From contig JANQED010000132.1 in assembly GCA_028278545.1 (NCBI GenBank), positions 124,001-188,000 on the forward strand: a stretch of 64,000 bases of DNA. The letters are read 5' to 3'. Positions 9,584-19,101 of this stretch are shown here, one piece after another. The position numbers and the translations under genes are program-made. The stretch comes from Anaerolineales bacterium (GTDB lineage: Bacteria; Chloroflexota; Anaerolineae; Anaerolineales; UBA11858). Below the pieces are notes generated by a model. The model was not told the origin of the DNA. It made no database searches and saw nothing but the letters and a program-made list of their open reading frames with translations. Positions within the stretch are counted from its first letter, which is position 1. Each line of letters opens with the position of its first letter.

Positions 9584-10504
9584 TCATTCTATTTCTCCTA
9601 TTTCGCCGGATTCCCCATTAAGAATGCGCACACACTGCGGAATATATTTGGCAAAGGAAAAGTTTGGCAGACGCTCCAAAAATACGTCTGGTTCCTTTTG
9701 CATCCAATTAAATCCATATCCCTGCCAGTCCCGTTTATATCGATCAACGGCACTCGCCCTCATCTGGTCCACTGACCTATATAAGTAGTGCCTTAATGGA
9801 AATGTTGTTTTGCCAAGGGATTGCACCCCGTGTGGAATCACCCTGGAGTGCTCGTTCAAGCAATAACGCAAACCAGGTTTATTTTTGAATATCCTGAACT
9901 CGCTAAAACCCGGAAAACTCGCGTAGCGAACCTGCTCGACAACCGGTTTCCCCGGCACGTAAACATATGCTTCTCTCATTGTTGAATGAAGAAAAAAGGG
10001 AATGTTATTAACCGACAAAGCGTCTATTTTATAGCGTTCCATCGCGCCAACCAGCAAAGTAGGCGGATAATCGTAAAACATTTCGTCACTATGGAGCGTG
10101 ACAATGAAACCGTCATAACCGTATTTTTCTTGTATCGCTTCCAAAAGCGCCTGTCTTGCCCCATCTTTCGGGGGCTGTTCGTATTCAGGTCCGAGATCGC
10201 GATCGCGAAGATAAAGTTCAACGTTCGAGTATTTGTTCAGGATATTTTTCGACCCTTGCCAATCAGTTGTCCCATCCAAAACAAAAATTCCTTGAAAATA
10301 ATGATGATTGCAATCCATAACTTCTTCAAGAATATCCAAGTCACCACGCATCATTAATGCACCGTACAGGTTTGGCACTTGTTCGGAATGACGTTTCTCC
10401 TGAATATCCAGCAAGTCGGGCACAGTCAGGCAGCGAGGAAACGGTGCGAGAAGACGGGCAATTTTTCGACGGATGGTATACAGATGAAAACGTATATTTT
10501 TCAC
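9584..10504 (-). CDS. Putative GT-A type glycosyltransferase
   Basis: A 306-residue protein starting with GTG. I do not recognise a named family with certainty. It has an early strand describing a discrete change event (ILEEVMDCNHHYFQGIFVLDGTTD), then DGFIVTLHSDEMFYD near residue 165, where SDE could serve as a DxD-like metal site. This layout matches GT2/GT92-like enzymes that use a GT-A fold. It contains many aromatic residues and a basic C-terminal region around the EHSRVIPHG segment. Position between a deacetylase and a GT4 gene supports a role in glycan assembly. Confidence 0.6.
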   Translation of the reverse strand: MKNIRFHLYTIRRKIARLLAPFPRCLTVPDLLDIQEKRHSEQVPNLYGALMMRGDLDILEEVMDCNHHYFQGIFVLDGTTDWQGSKNILNKYSNVELYLRDRDLGPEYEQPPKDGARQALLEAIQEKYGYDGFIVTLHSDEMFYDYPPTLLVGAMERYKIDALSVNNIPFFLHSTMREAYVYVPGKPVVEQVRYASFPGFSEFRIFKNKPGLRYCLNEHSRVIPHGVQSLGKTTFPLRHYLYRSVDQMRASAVDRYKRDWQGYGFNWMQKEPDVFLERLPNFSFAKYIPQCVRILNGESGEIGEIE

Positions 10505-10630
10505 TTGAGTTTACAAATATATTGGTGCAGATTCAGCACTGATTGTTTGAATATGTTGAGCACCACTAGTTTTAAATCACAAAGAAGCATAGTTTTTTCA
10601 TACCTATGCTCCGTTCTGCGTTAGGCGCAA

Positions 10631-11665
10631 TTACAAAAGGGCAAGTAAAGAACGGAACTGACGAGAGAGGGCATGCCATGAAAATTGCAGAGAATGTGCA
10701 CGTGCCGCACCCCCCATTTTGTCTCGGAAGGTTGGATTGGCTAGCAACTCAAGGCAGTGATTGGCAAGGACTTTGGCGTCGCCCGCTTGAAATCGCAACA
10801 CGAACGCGTCATCGAAATAGTCGCGTGTGTTGGGAAGATCTGTGACCACAACGGGCAAGCCACAGGCTATGACTTCCAGCAGGCTGTTACTACTGCCCCC
10901 ATCACACAACGACAGCAACGCAAAGTTAGCAGATTGCAATACTTCCAAATAGCGGTCATCATCCAAGTAGGGGTGTATATGAAAATAAGGCCTCGAGGGG
11001 ACCTCACATGCCTGATCATAGACACCAATGATATCCACTTGAAGGTTAGGGTGGTTCTCATACACTTTATCCAATCCGGCCGCAAGCGTTTTGAAATCTC
11101 GCCGGTTGTAACCGACATGGACGAGGCGAAGCGGCTGGAAACTTGGTGATGGGCTAAAAAAATCCGTATCTACCCCTATTGGAAAATATTTCACCTGCGC
11201 AGAAGGAATCAGATCGTAGATATAATCCATCTGATCTCGCCCCGCAACTAAAATTAAATCGGCGCTGGCAAAATGATCCAGATTGTCGAAACGCTGGTTC
11301 AGCTCCTGGCGGGAAAAAAACGTCCACAAAATTACTTTCAATCCCAGGATTTTCTTTGCATACTGAAAATAAAAATAATCGTAATCTGCATAAGGGAAAA
11401 ACACGTACCTGGGTCGCAGGCGTAAAACCGCTTTCAAACCCCAAAGCTCAAGCTCAAAACTAAACGAATTATAGGGGGCGCTGTACGGGGGTGTGCGCTG
11501 TGAATTGGTGCGCTCCTTGAAAAATAGAGACACTTTGGGCGGCACATGGATCCTCTGACCTCGTTTGTCTTCGAACTCCGGGTCGAGCAGTGCACAAAAA
11601 CGTTCTACAGAGTTGTGTTCTCCCCGGTTACCCCATCGTTTGGAGATGATAAGTAGATCATCCAT
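10631..11665 (-). CDS. Glycosyltransferase family 4 (GT-B)
   Basis: A 344-residue protein. The C-terminal donor domain has LVHVGYNRRDFKTLAAGLDKV and the conserved acidic nucleotide-sugar site GGSSNSLLEVIACGLPVVVTD, the E-x7-E region of GT4/GT1 enzymes. The N-terminal domain is short and rich in aromatic residues (RYVFFPYADYDYFYFQYA). Its ATG overlaps the stop of the upstream GT8-like gene by one base (TAATG). A 126-base gap with no recognised gene follows before the next operon member. Family is clear; the sugar is unknown. Confidence 0.87.
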   Translation of the reverse strand: MDDLLIISKRWGNRGEHNSVERFCALLDPEFEDKRGQRIHVPPKVSLFFKERTNSQRTPPYSAPYNSFSFELELWGLKAVLRLRPRYVFFPYADYDYFYFQYAKKILGLKVILWTFFSRQELNQRFDNLDHFASADLILVAGRDQMDYIYDLIPSAQVKYFPIGVDTDFFSPSPSFQPLRLVHVGYNRRDFKTLAAGLDKVYENHPNLQVDIIGVYDQACEVPSRPYFHIHPYLDDDRYLEVLQSANFALLSLCDGGSSNSLLEVIACGLPVVVTDLPNTRDYFDDAFVLRFQAGDAKVLANHCLELLANPTFRDKMGGAARAHSLQFSWHALSRQFRSLLALL

Positions 11666-12639
11666 TACGTTAACAAAGCGATCCGCAGCAACTCCTTGGT
11701 TTTATTCTTGAGCCGGGCAATGAGCCTAATTGGCGATTGCTTTTGCAAGTAGGTCCAAGGGATATTACACAGCTCATGATATCCGGCAGCAAGGATTTTC
11801 ATGCGGTAGGCTTCATAAAGCTCCCTAATAATGTTTGCTTTTGGGGCAGGAAAGTTTTCAAGGAAGCAAGACAAGAAACTGGCATCACCTATGGGGAACG
11901 CGCTGAAATGATAAAACACCATCGGGGAACCATTTGCATGGATGATTCCATCCACGCTTTCCAGGTCATATTCATACAAATTCCAATAAGCCACATCGTA
12001 ACCCTGCTTTTTAATGACCAGTACCTGATCGAAATATACTGGAACCAGATCGATCCACTTCTGATCGACAAACATGCCCTGCTCGGGTTTCAGCAAACTA
12101 TGGGTAACTAGGCGGGACTGCCACCAGCTTAACATCTCCCTGGATATGGAATCATTCTTTAATCCCAGAAAACCGAGATTATACAACCCCCGTTGAAGGA
12201 TCTTGATTTCTGGAGTGATGATTTCCGATTGACCTCTATGCGGCGTGCTGAAATGGGGAACCAATAAGATGCTGGCGTCATCAAATAATTTAGTGAGCCC
12301 TCCCAGATTAGCATAGACAAAAATATCTGGATCGAAATAGAGCACATGCTGATTGGCTGGGTAATCATCGAACAATTTCTCGAAGAAAAAGGGTTTGACA
12401 GCCGTATTGAGTTCCACGATTCCGTAATTCACCAGCATGAATTCCAAATCGGGGAACTCCACTTGCTCCAATGAGATCACTTCGTCAAAAGCAAAATCAG
12501 AATAATCAATATCGGGATGGCGATCATCTACCAATCCAAGGACGAAAGAAATTCCAGGATTAGTTTGTTTCAGGCTCGAACACAGCACATCCGCATGGGG
12601 TAGATAATTATTCGAACACAGGGTAAAGGCAATCGTCAT
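11665..12639 (-). CDS. Glycosyltransferase, GT8/nucleotide-diphospho-sugar transferase-like
   Basis: Start chosen at the ATG at 12639 (MTIAFTLCSNNYL), which makes a four-base ATGA overlap with the upstream gene; the longer frame adds eight residues. The product is 324 residues. It has an N-terminal strand typical of enzymes that read nucleotide sugars (CSNNYLPHADVLCSSLKQTN), and the DxD-type metal motif in VLYFDPDIFVYANL near residue 105. The later segment GMFVDQKWIDLVP resembles the acceptor side of GT8-like transferases. Soluble, no membrane helix. Placed within a coupled run of glycosyltransferase genes. Confidence 0.78.
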   Translation of the reverse strand: MTIAFTLCSNNYLPHADVLCSSLKQTNPGISFVLGLVDDRHPDIDYSDFAFDEVISLEQVEFPDLEFMLVNYGIVELNTAVKPFFFEKLFDDYPANQHVLYFDPDIFVYANLGGLTKLFDDASILLVPHFSTPHRGQSEIITPEIKILQRGLYNLGFLGLKNDSISREMLSWWQSRLVTHSLLKPEQGMFVDQKWIDLVPVYFDQVLVIKKQGYDVAYWNLYEYDLESVDGIIHANGSPMVFYHFSAFPIGDASFLSCFLENFPAPKANIIRELYEAYRMKILAAGYHELCNIPWTYLQKQSPIRLIARLKNKTKELLRIALLT

Positions 12640-13481
12640 ATCGAAAAAAGACCTTTCACCCATCGCAAGATTCTTGCCGGAATATTTTTCCTCCTTTCAA
12701 TCCTGAGCTCCTGTTCGAGAGTGTTGACACGATGATAAAGGTTAATAGGATCCTCAAAATATCGATTGTAGACCTCTCTATGGTTGAGAAATATCTGCCG
12801 CCGGAGTTCTCTGCGCTTGCTCTCGTCCTCCAGCCGAGCAATCATAGATACCTCTTTGCGGCGATAGAAGAAAAGCGTTTCCTCCACCTGATATACTCTG
12901 TCCTCCGGCCCCAGCAAACTGAGCCAAAAATCCCAATCTTCCCAGCCAATCAACATATCTTCGCGATACCCTGGTGAATTCTGATAATCCCTGCGCCGGT
13001 ATAAGGCTGTCGCAGGGAAAATATTTCCCCGTAGCAATTCTTGATAACTATACTTCCGGATTTGCATTTCTTCCTCAATAACCCCAAAGAATCGACAGCC
13101 AGTATAGATTAACTTAACATCTGGATGCGCTTCAATCGCCGCGATGGTTTTCTGCAAGTATGTCGGGTGAAGGCAATCGTCTGCATCCAGCGGCAGGATG
13201 TACATGCTGTCCGAGTTTCGGATGCCGGCATTACGAGCTGCTCCCAAGCCACGATTCTCTTGCCAAATGTACCTGACTCGGGCATCTTGATCTGCAAATG
13301 TTTTGGCAATTTCTCGGGTGTTATCCCTGGAGCCGTCATCGACGATCATGCACACCCAGTCAGAAAATTCTTGGGCCAAGACACTGTCCAGACACTCCGG
13401 CAAAAATTGAGCCTGATTATAGCAAGGGATGATAACGGCTACACAATGGGACACGTATTTATGGAAGTTTCGACGATGCAC
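12636..13481 (-). CDS. Glycosyltransferase family 2
   Basis: A 281-residue GT2 enzyme: VAVIIPCYNQAQFLPECLDS, VDDGSRDNT, GLGAARNAGI and the metal-binding DADD in ILPLDADDCLHP around residue 107. The GWEDWDFWLSL segment is the EDxxW acceptor-site motif. The basic tail (RRKNIPARILRWVKGLF) suggests contact with the inner membrane. Its start lies 23 bases inside the end of the DUF2723 gene. Very confident as GT2; the linkage made is unknown. Confidence 0.9.
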   Translation of the reverse strand: MHRRNFHKYVSHCVAVIIPCYNQAQFLPECLDSVLAQEFSDWVCMIVDDGSRDNTREIAKTFADQDARVRYIWQENRGLGAARNAGIRNSDSMYILPLDADDCLHPTYLQKTIAAIEAHPDVKLIYTGCRFFGVIEEEMQIRKYSYQELLRGNIFPATALYRRRDYQNSPGYREDMLIGWEDWDFWLSLLGPEDRVYQVEETLFFYRRKEVSMIARLEDESKRRELRRQIFLNHREVYNRYFEDPINLYHRVNTLEQELRIERRKNIPARILRWVKGLFSI

Positions 13482-15129
13482 TTAACTCCACACGGAAAAA
13501 CATCTCGGGACCAATCTCAACTGGCTCGAGGGTGAAACCCTTTTCCTCGAGTTCTGGAAAATATGCCTTGGTATAGATTGGGTGAGAATATATATCTTCG
13601 GAGAGCATTTCAACCAAAGAAACAGGAAAACCGGGATTCTCGTGCGAATGATTCGGCTCAATAAAGACCAGGTCATTTCGATCTAGTTCTATTTGGGCAA
13701 TGTAATAATAAATATAAAGCCATTTCCAAGGGAGCAGAACAACAGCATCTGGCTCTAAGTTTTGGATCACCTCAGAAGCCGTAGAAGCCATTGTAGCGAC
13801 CGAATTATCCACAAACGGAGAATTACCTATAAGGACACTCCTCGCCTGACCTTTAAGAATTGGTAATATGCAAACCAAGGCTGTGATCAAGGTAACAATA
13901 GACAATATCCTGTTTTTGAAAAGGCTTGAACAACTCTCTAATTTCTTGTTCACAAATCGGAAAAACTGGCTTATACCAATTATAGATAATACTGAAATAA
14001 AAAAATACCCCGCAAGATAATATACTTTTATATCTCCAATATGGTAGTTGAAAACCACAAAATAATGAACAACGAGAATCACACTTATTAAACAGGCCAT
14101 TGCCCAATCCAAACGCCAAAGCACCCCTAACCCCAACGCGGCAAAAAGGAGCGTAGCTATGACAAATTGACTAGGCAAAAGGTATAGGTATTCCATTCCT
14201 GCTTGGAAAAACGTGTTAACACTGAAGGATAAAGCGCTTTGCCACTGGCGGCCTGAAGCCAAGAACCAGAAACGAATTAAAAATTCATCCATCTCAGCAG
14301 CGGATAAATTCCACGCTGAACGACTAGGTACATAAGCGGAATTGAAGATATTAGCAGGTGGATTTAAATGATCTAGCCAGAGGAATGCAGCAAACCATAC
14401 TACTATACCCAAGATCAGACCCACGCTGGCAATCTTCCAAACTGTCCATTTGGTTTTTGAGGAGAGAAAAAGAAACAAGACAATTCCAGGAAGCATCAAA
14501 CCTACGAGAAAATGCACGCCCAAACTCATTCCACCTAGAAGTCCAGCGAGAAACAACAAGCGATTGTCCCCTTGACGATACCACAACACCAGGCAAAGTA
14601 TTATCGCACCAATAAATGCAATTGCCGTCGTATATACTTCTGCAACAACAGCCTGAGACCAAAAAGCAGGAGAAAGCATCAGTACACAAGCCCCAATTAC
14701 AGATGCAAACTTGTTACCAGTGATATGAAATCCCACTCCATACAGGAGAGCGATAGAAACAGAGGCCATGAAAGCTGAAAATAGATTGACACGATAAGCA
14801 ATTGTACTAACTGGCACATATGTAAAAAGTTTTGCTAGGACCAAATAGATCGGATATCCTGGTGTATGCGCCAATCCCAACTGAAATGATAAAACTTGAA
14901 ATTCCCCTGAATCATTGGGAAGCACCCAAGGAACCAGAGTGCGAACATAAATAACAAAGCTAAATAGGAATAAAAATCCTCCTATTATGTAAGACCACTT
15001 ATAGTCCCTTTCCAACCGCAATCGTAATCCGAAACTTATCTTCACTCCCTTACGTCTGGCAGCCATAAGGATTAGATGTGACTCCAATTTGGACACTGTT
15101 TTTCCAAACGCTGGTCGTAATTGAACCAC
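13459..15129 (-). CDS. DUF2723 family multi-pass membrane protein (putative glycosyltransferase)
   Basis: A 556-residue integral membrane protein with around ten hydrophobic segments spread over residues 47-410 and an extracytoplasmic C-terminal region. Near the N-terminus it has LPNDSGEFQVLSFQLGLAHT followed by PGYPIYLVLAKLF, the hallmark region of DUF2723 proteins, which are related to the GT-C type protein mannosyltransferases. Family knowledge predicts a polyprenyl-phosphate-sugar dependent transferase acting on the outer face of the membrane. The GTG start at 15129 is seven bases after the upstream stop; an ATG 21 codons in is an alternative. The gene is AT-rich compared with regions 2 and 3. 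Confidence 0.82.
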   Translation of the reverse strand: MVQLRPAFGKTVSKLESHLILMAARRKGVKISFGLRLRLERDYKWSYIIGGFLFLFSFVIYVRTLVPWVLPNDSGEFQVLSFQLGLAHTPGYPIYLVLAKLFTYVPVSTIAYRVNLFSAFMASVSIALLYGVGFHITGNKFASVIGACVLMLSPAFWSQAVVAEVYTTAIAFIGAIILCLVLWYRQGDNRLLFLAGLLGGMSLGVHFLVGLMLPGIVLFLFLSSKTKWTVWKIASVGLILGIVVWFAAFLWLDHLNPPANIFNSAYVPSRSAWNLSAAEMDEFLIRFWFLASGRQWQSALSFSVNTFFQAGMEYLYLLPSQFVIATLLFAALGLGVLWRLDWAMACLISVILVVHYFVVFNYHIGDIKVYYLAGYFFISVLSIIGISQFFRFVNKKLESCSSLFKNRILSIVTLITALVCILPILKGQARSVLIGNSPFVDNSVATMASTASEVIQNLEPDAVVLLPWKWLYIYYYIAQIELDRNDLVFIEPNHSHENPGFPVSLVEMLSEDIYSHPIYTKAYFPELEEKGFTLEPVEIGPEMFFRVELSASSKLP

Positions 15130-15136
15130 AGGATAA

Positions 15137-16093
15137 TTATCGCAATTTTTGCCATACCAATTTTCCTAAGGATGTTCGAAGGATTATTCTAGAATATTTC
15201 AGCAGCTTCCTTCTCAATCTCCCTCGTATAGATAAATCCTGCCTCTCCAAGAAAAGTTCATCTAATAAACGGTTGCGTTTTACACTTCTGGGATGCACGA
15301 GCGGAAAAAGTAGGGGCTCAGTTTTCCAGTTGGCATATCTATGGTTCTCGTGTTTCGTATGAGTTGCATCAGGCCCATACCCAATATTGGATACCAGATT
15401 TTTACGAGGATATACAACCAGGCCGTCATGGTATAAACAAGCGAAGTAGAAATGAAAATCCCAGATTTGATGTGAAGATGAACGATGAACATTGTCAAAT
15501 GCGCGATGCAAGTACTCAGCCTCTCGCTGATTCCCATCAATTTTTTGTTTCAGCCAATGTGTATCTTTTACTTCAGGCCACTTAGCGATGTTTTCATCAA
15601 ACAATTTCCATGCCCGCCGCCAAGTTGCCCAACCCCAAGATTGAAAATGCCGGGCAAAACTATAGCTAGCCCCTCGAAAAGCGTACTCGCCATCCAGTGG
15701 ACTGACCGCACATATCGCCATGACCCTCTTGTCATTTCCATAACGATCTAATAATTCACCCGCGAAAAGAAAGAATGTCGGGTCCAGAACACAGTCATCT
15801 TCAATTATGATTGCACTTTCAACTTGATCAAATACCCAACTGATGCCGCTGACCATCCGGCGGCGGCAGCCCAAATTAACGTTCGAGTAGTTTTTGATGA
15901 TTTCACAATCCCAACCAATCGCATCTACCAGCGCTCGCGAGGCAGCACACTTAACAATATCATCCAAGTTGTTTTGGCGTGGCCCATCTGCAACCACAAA
16001 AATTCTTTTGGGCTTGACTCTGGCAATTTGAGAGAGTGTCTTCTTCAACAAATCTGGGCGATTAAAGATGAAGAGTGCAACAGGAGTTTTCAC
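15137..16093 (-). CDS. Glycosyltransferase, GT-A fold, HlpA/GNT-I-like
   Basis: A 318-residue protein with the pattern of a group often labelled hemolytic protein HlpA-like or GNT-I-like transferases. These start PVALFIFNRPDLLKKTLSQI, then RIFVVADGPR, VNLGCRRRMVSGISWVF and the acidic metal site IIIEDDCVLDPTFF around residue 98. The HFQSWGWATWRRAW segment is very typical of this group. It is cytosolic by sequence. It lies between the DUF2723 gene and an uncharacterised transferase-like gene, within the operon. Confidence 0.83.
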   Translation of the reverse strand: MKTPVALFIFNRPDLLKKTLSQIARVKPKRIFVVADGPRQNNLDDIVKCAASRALVDAIGWDCEIIKNYSNVNLGCRRRMVSGISWVFDQVESAIIIEDDCVLDPTFFLFAGELLDRYGNDKRVMAICAVSPLDGEYAFRGASYSFARHFQSWGWATWRRAWKLFDENIAKWPEVKDTHWLKQKIDGNQREAEYLHRAFDNVHRSSSHQIWDFHFYFACLYHDGLVVYPRKNLVSNIGYGPDATHTKHENHRYANWKTEPLLFPLVHPRSVKRNRLLDELFLERQDLSIRGRLRRKLLKYSRIILRTSLGKLVWQKLR

Positions 16094-16102
16094 AAAGAGA
16101 AG

Positions 16103-17038
16103 TTAGATTGTTAGCAAATATATAGCTTGCCTCCAGGAATTAAACGGATAGTAATTCCTCCGGTGAAAAATCCCCAGCAACAAGCGAATATAGCCTGTTT
16201 GAATTTCCTGCTTCCATCCTTTGACAGGCATCAACACGGAGAGTCTTTTGATCCGCCGACGCAGATGTTCATCATCTATATTCTGATACAGTTTCCCATT
16301 CCCATCTAAAGTATGCGTGGCATCTATCAAATCGAAGGTATGTTCCGGCGAGATAAGAAAACGGTTATGATCTCCTTCCGGTCCCTCCCAAGAAGCCTCT
16401 CTGGATTCGGGCACATGAGTATAGTTGTGATTTTGGTGAACATCCGTAATCGCCTGTGTTGCATCGACAACCACATATCCTTTCGCCCGGGCATGGTATA
16501 TCATCCAGTTATCCCAAACGGGTCTACCCACAGCGAAATCTGGTATTTTCTCCAGAGTACCCTTGCGAAAAATGAAATAATCGCTTCCGCGCAGCCCGCT
16601 CATTTGAGCACAGCTAACCAGTTTTTTGCGGAGCTGAATCTCCCACTGTGGTGTTTGATAAGGCAAAGGTTCGACGATATCCAGGTTCCAACGACGACCG
16701 ACAATTAAATATCGAGAGTAAGTTATTTTACCAATTGCTGAAATCAGATCTTGAAAAAATATAATGTCTGCGTTTGAATAACACAAAATATCGTTCCTTG
16801 CAATTTTTTGAGCACACTCAAAAGCACTGCTTATCAGAGGTGTGCCGTAATCATTCTTAGAGATCACCGGTATATGGATTACCTGGTACTCGGAGGCAAT
16901 TTCTTTAACCCCAGGTTCATCCCCAAATAGAATAATTTCACATCGAGGTCGTAACGCCAGCCAGCTTTGAATGGCATTTCTTTGGATGGTTTCGATATGT
17001 CCATAAAATGACTTTGGGATGGCAAAAATTGTAACCAT
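16103..17038 (-). CDS. Putative glycosyltransferase of unnamed GT-A-like family
   Basis: Start set at the ATG at 17038 (MVTIFAIPKSFYGHIETIQR) because this is a natural N-terminal strand; the frame extends six codons further to 17056. The product is 311 residues. Features seen are RCEIILFGDEPGVKEI, IARNDILCYSNADIIFF (NAD in place of DxD) and GRRWNLDI. I have no firm family name, but the fold cues are those of nucleotide-sugar transferases. It is the first gene after the IS1 remnant: the element's left end is only 40 bases upstream of this start. Its expression therefore depends on read-through or on a promoter in or near the IS. Confidence 0.6.
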   Translation of the reverse strand: MVTIFAIPKSFYGHIETIQRNAIQSWLALRPRCEIILFGDEPGVKEIASEYQVIHIPVISKNDYGTPLISSAFECAQKIARNDILCYSNADIIFFQDLISAIGKITYSRYLIVGRRWNLDIVEPLPYQTPQWEIQLRKKLVSCAQMSGLRGSDYFIFRKGTLEKIPDFAVGRPVWDNWMIYHARAKGYVVVDATQAITDVHQNHNYTHVPESREASWEGPEGDHNRFLISPEHTFDLIDATHTLDGNGKLYQNIDDEHLRRRIKRLSVLMPVKGWKQEIQTGYIRLLLGIFHRRNYYPFNSWRQAIYLLTI

Positions 17039-17120
17039 ATATCGTAACCAGACCAAATGTAATCTAACGAGGGCATTTGGGAGTGGTGAAGATACTGGAC
17101 AAATAGGCTAAAATCAATGC

Positions 17121-17866
17121 ATGCAATGTCCAAAATGTAACAGCACCGAAAAACAGAGCAAATCTGGCTTCACAGAAGCAGGCAGCCAACGATACCTATG
17201 TAATCATTGCAAGGTTCGTTATACACCGGAGCCGAAGCGACATGGATACAGCGATGAGATTCGTTTACTAGCGTTTCGCATGTATGTCGATGGCATGGGC
17301 TTTCGCTACGCCTCTGGCGTGGCGTCACCTACAGGTAGATCATGTCTCGGTAATGAATTGGGTCAAGGCATATGCATCGCAATTGCCCGAAGCCCCGGTT
17401 CCTGACGAATCTTATACGGTAGAGATGGATGAACTCTACACCTTTATCGGTAAGAAAAAACCGGAGCTACCTCTTGACCTTTGTTGACCGAGATACGCGC
17501 TGCATCCTTGCCTGGATGGTGAGTTACAAGCGCAGTGGTAATCAGTTTCAAGAGATGTTGGCTCATAGTGTGCAAGGCCATGATTACTACAGTGATGATT
17601 ACCAAAGTTACAAGACAGCACTGTATTCACCTGCCATTCACTACCCAATGAAAGATAAGAGCGAAAACTACTCTGTCGAAGGCACCTATGCTAATTTTCG
17701 CCATTATCTTGCTCGTTTGCGAAGACGATCTCGCTGTTTTTCACGCAAGAAAGAAGCTTTGCACAATGCGGTCAAGCTCTTTGTTTATGCATACAATCAA
17801 CGGCAATTGTACAAACGCCGTTTTCCTACCTACACCCCTCCTTTGATGAGTTTCGCAACTCCATGA
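17121..17866 (+). pseudogene. IS1-family transposase, two frameshifts
   Basis: The ATG at 17121 begins a zinc ribbon (CPKCNSTEKQSKSG, then CNHC) and a partial helix-turn-helix in frame 1. Near 17305-17320 the homology moves to a second frame (RHLQVDHVSVMNWVKAYA, EMDELYTFIGKKK), with a local GGCGT duplication at the break. At the A6 run 17455-17460 it moves again to the third frame (LTFVDRDTRCILAWMV, YSDDYQSYKTAL, EGTYANFRHYLARLRRRS), ending at 17866. The DDE residues are D in MDEL, D in SDDY and E in VEGT. The second break looks like one extra A in a homopolymer. The protein cannot be made from this copy without two frame corrections, so it is a pseudogene unless the breaks are sequence errors. 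Confidence 0.85.
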
Positions 17867-17880
17867 TCCTCACCACTCCC
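17859..17880 (+). repeat. Right inverted end of the IS1-family element
   Basis: Reverse complement starts GGGAGTGGTGAGGATCATGG and pairs with the left end at 17079-17100. The last base 17880 is the exact junction with the second IS remnant. Confidence 0.75.
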
Positions 17881-18100
17881 GCGAAACTTACTCTGTTGAA
17901 GGCTCCAATGCCGACTTACGTCATTATTTAGCTCGATTGCGTCGTAGATCTCGCTGTTTCTCTCGGTGTGAAGTTGCCCTAAGAAATGCAGTCAAGATTT
18001 TTGTTTTTGCTTACAATCGACGTCAACTCACGAAGCGTCAGTTTCCTAACTATTCGTACCATCTTATGGACTTCTCATCACCATGATATCGACCACTCCC
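17881..18100 (+). mobile_element. 3' fragment of a second IS1-family copy
   Basis: Directly after the right end of the first element, an open frame through 17880-18086 encodes about 68 residues. These match the C-terminus of the first transposase with many differences (YSVEGSNADLRHYLARLRRR versus YSVEGTYANFRHYLARLRRR). It ends in its own right inverted end, GACCACTCCC at 18091-18100. The 5' three quarters of this copy are absent. The sequence divergence shows it is a different IS1 subtype and not a simple tandem duplication of the first. The sharp junction at the terminus of the first copy fits an IS-mediated adjacent deletion. Confidence 0.78.
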
Positions 18101-18276
18101 TTGTCCACCAATCATGGCCACAGGTTTTTATTCATTCTCTCGAGAAACATGATCTTAGACGTACCAAAGATTTACCGCCTTAAATTATCTTCCCCTTTAG
18201 AATTGTAAGTTGATTTCACCAGAAATTGAATTTATATTATGCAGTGGTGGGGGAGCGTCTTTAATCTTACTTAGCC

Positions 18277-19068
18277 TTAAGTCCCTTTTTGATAATTTCT
18301 AAGCGAAAGCTGACTCATAAACACATACCATGTATAAAAAATACTCAAGAATATCCCCGTAAATCCTCCCTTTAGACCTCCGTAATCAAAAAGATTGTTT
18401 AGCAACGCCCTCCTCGACCGGTATATAGCAATCCTCCAACTAAATCTCTCACCCAATGAATAGCGAGCTTCCCCTTCTTTTTTAATATAACGCCAATGCT
18501 TTTCTAACAATTGCCTATACGTGTCTGCCCAATAGTGTTTACAATAATGTCCTGATTCATTAGGTATCATCGTCTTGCAATATCCATTCTTAATTTCCAT
18601 TCCACTGTGAACTCTCGCATACAATTTGTTTCGCATTTTGTGACGAAAAAAGCCTTTTGCCTGCTCTCTGCCCCATACTGTGATTTGCAAAGGCTTACCT
18701 CTAAAATAAAACTGCCAGGGGACATTAACGACCCCCAATAAAGGCTCCTGGATAATTCTTATACGCACTTCGTCCTCGATACCTGGTGAAAGCACCTCAT
18801 CGGGATCCAAGAAAACCACCCAGTCATTTTTTGCATAGGTAATTATTTCCGGCAAGACTTGCTCTACAATCGGCACCCAAGCATGGTGAATTACATCAGC
18901 TCCACATTCCTCAGCAATCTCGACAGAGGCATCCGTAGAACCTAAATCAGCAACAACAATTTGATCACAAAAATTTAGGCTCTTCAGACATTCACATAAG
19001 TGACGTTCCTCATTATAAGTAACAACAACTGCACTGAATTTAACGGGTAAATAATTAGGATATTGCAT
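18277..19068 (-). CDS. Glycosyltransferase family 2, WaaE/KdtX-like
   Basis: A 263-residue GT2 protein: KFSAVVVTYNEERHLCECLKS, IVVADLGSTDASVEIA and the metal site WVVFLDPDEVLSP near residue 86. The pattern (short, single GT-A domain, then HYWADTYRQLLEKHWRYIKKE and hydrophobic C-terminal stretches) resembles LPS core beta-1,4-glucosyltransferase WaaE/KdtX-type enzymes. In that group the C-terminus associates with the membrane. It may add the first sugar onto the lipid carrier or a core residue; this is inference. It is the last operon gene before the IS1 scar at 17-18 kb. Confidence 0.85.
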   Translation of the reverse strand: MQYPNYLPVKFSAVVVTYNEERHLCECLKSLNFCDQIVVADLGSTDASVEIAEECGADVIHHAWVPIVEQVLPEIITYAKNDWVVFLDPDEVLSPGIEDEVRIRIIQEPLLGVVNVPWQFYFRGKPLQITVWGREQAKGFFRHKMRNKLYARVHSGMEIKNGYCKTMIPNESGHYCKHYWADTYRQLLEKHWRYIKKEGEARYSLGERFSWRIAIYRSRRALLNNLFDYGGLKGGFTGIFLSIFYTWYVFMSQLSLRNYQKGT

Positions 19069-19101
19069 TCTAGATTAATGATTCATGTGGAAATACATGG
19101 T

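Larger units (their letters stand above)
17079..17880 (+). mobile_element. IS1-family insertion sequence, 802 bp, decayed
   Basis: The element is bounded by inverted ends: 17079-17089 (GGGAGTGGTGA) is a perfect inverted match to 17870-17880, and the similarity continues to 18 of 22 bases. Between the ends lies a broken IS1-type transposase on the plus strand, opposite to the surrounding operon. No 8-9 base target duplication is visible: the left flank ends in GCATTT while the right flank begins GCGAAAC. The right end directly abuts an internal piece of another IS1 copy, so the right flank is not original sequence. Assignment to IS1 rests on the zinc-ribbon plus DDE layout and the C-terminal HLARLRRRSRCFS-like region. 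Confidence 0.85.

Noticed and set aside
17455..17461. A6C run resembling the programmed -1 frameshift site of IS1
   Set aside because: The frame change needed to restore the transposase here is in the opposite direction, and a -1 shift would reach a stop within a few codons. An extra A in a homopolymer explains it better.
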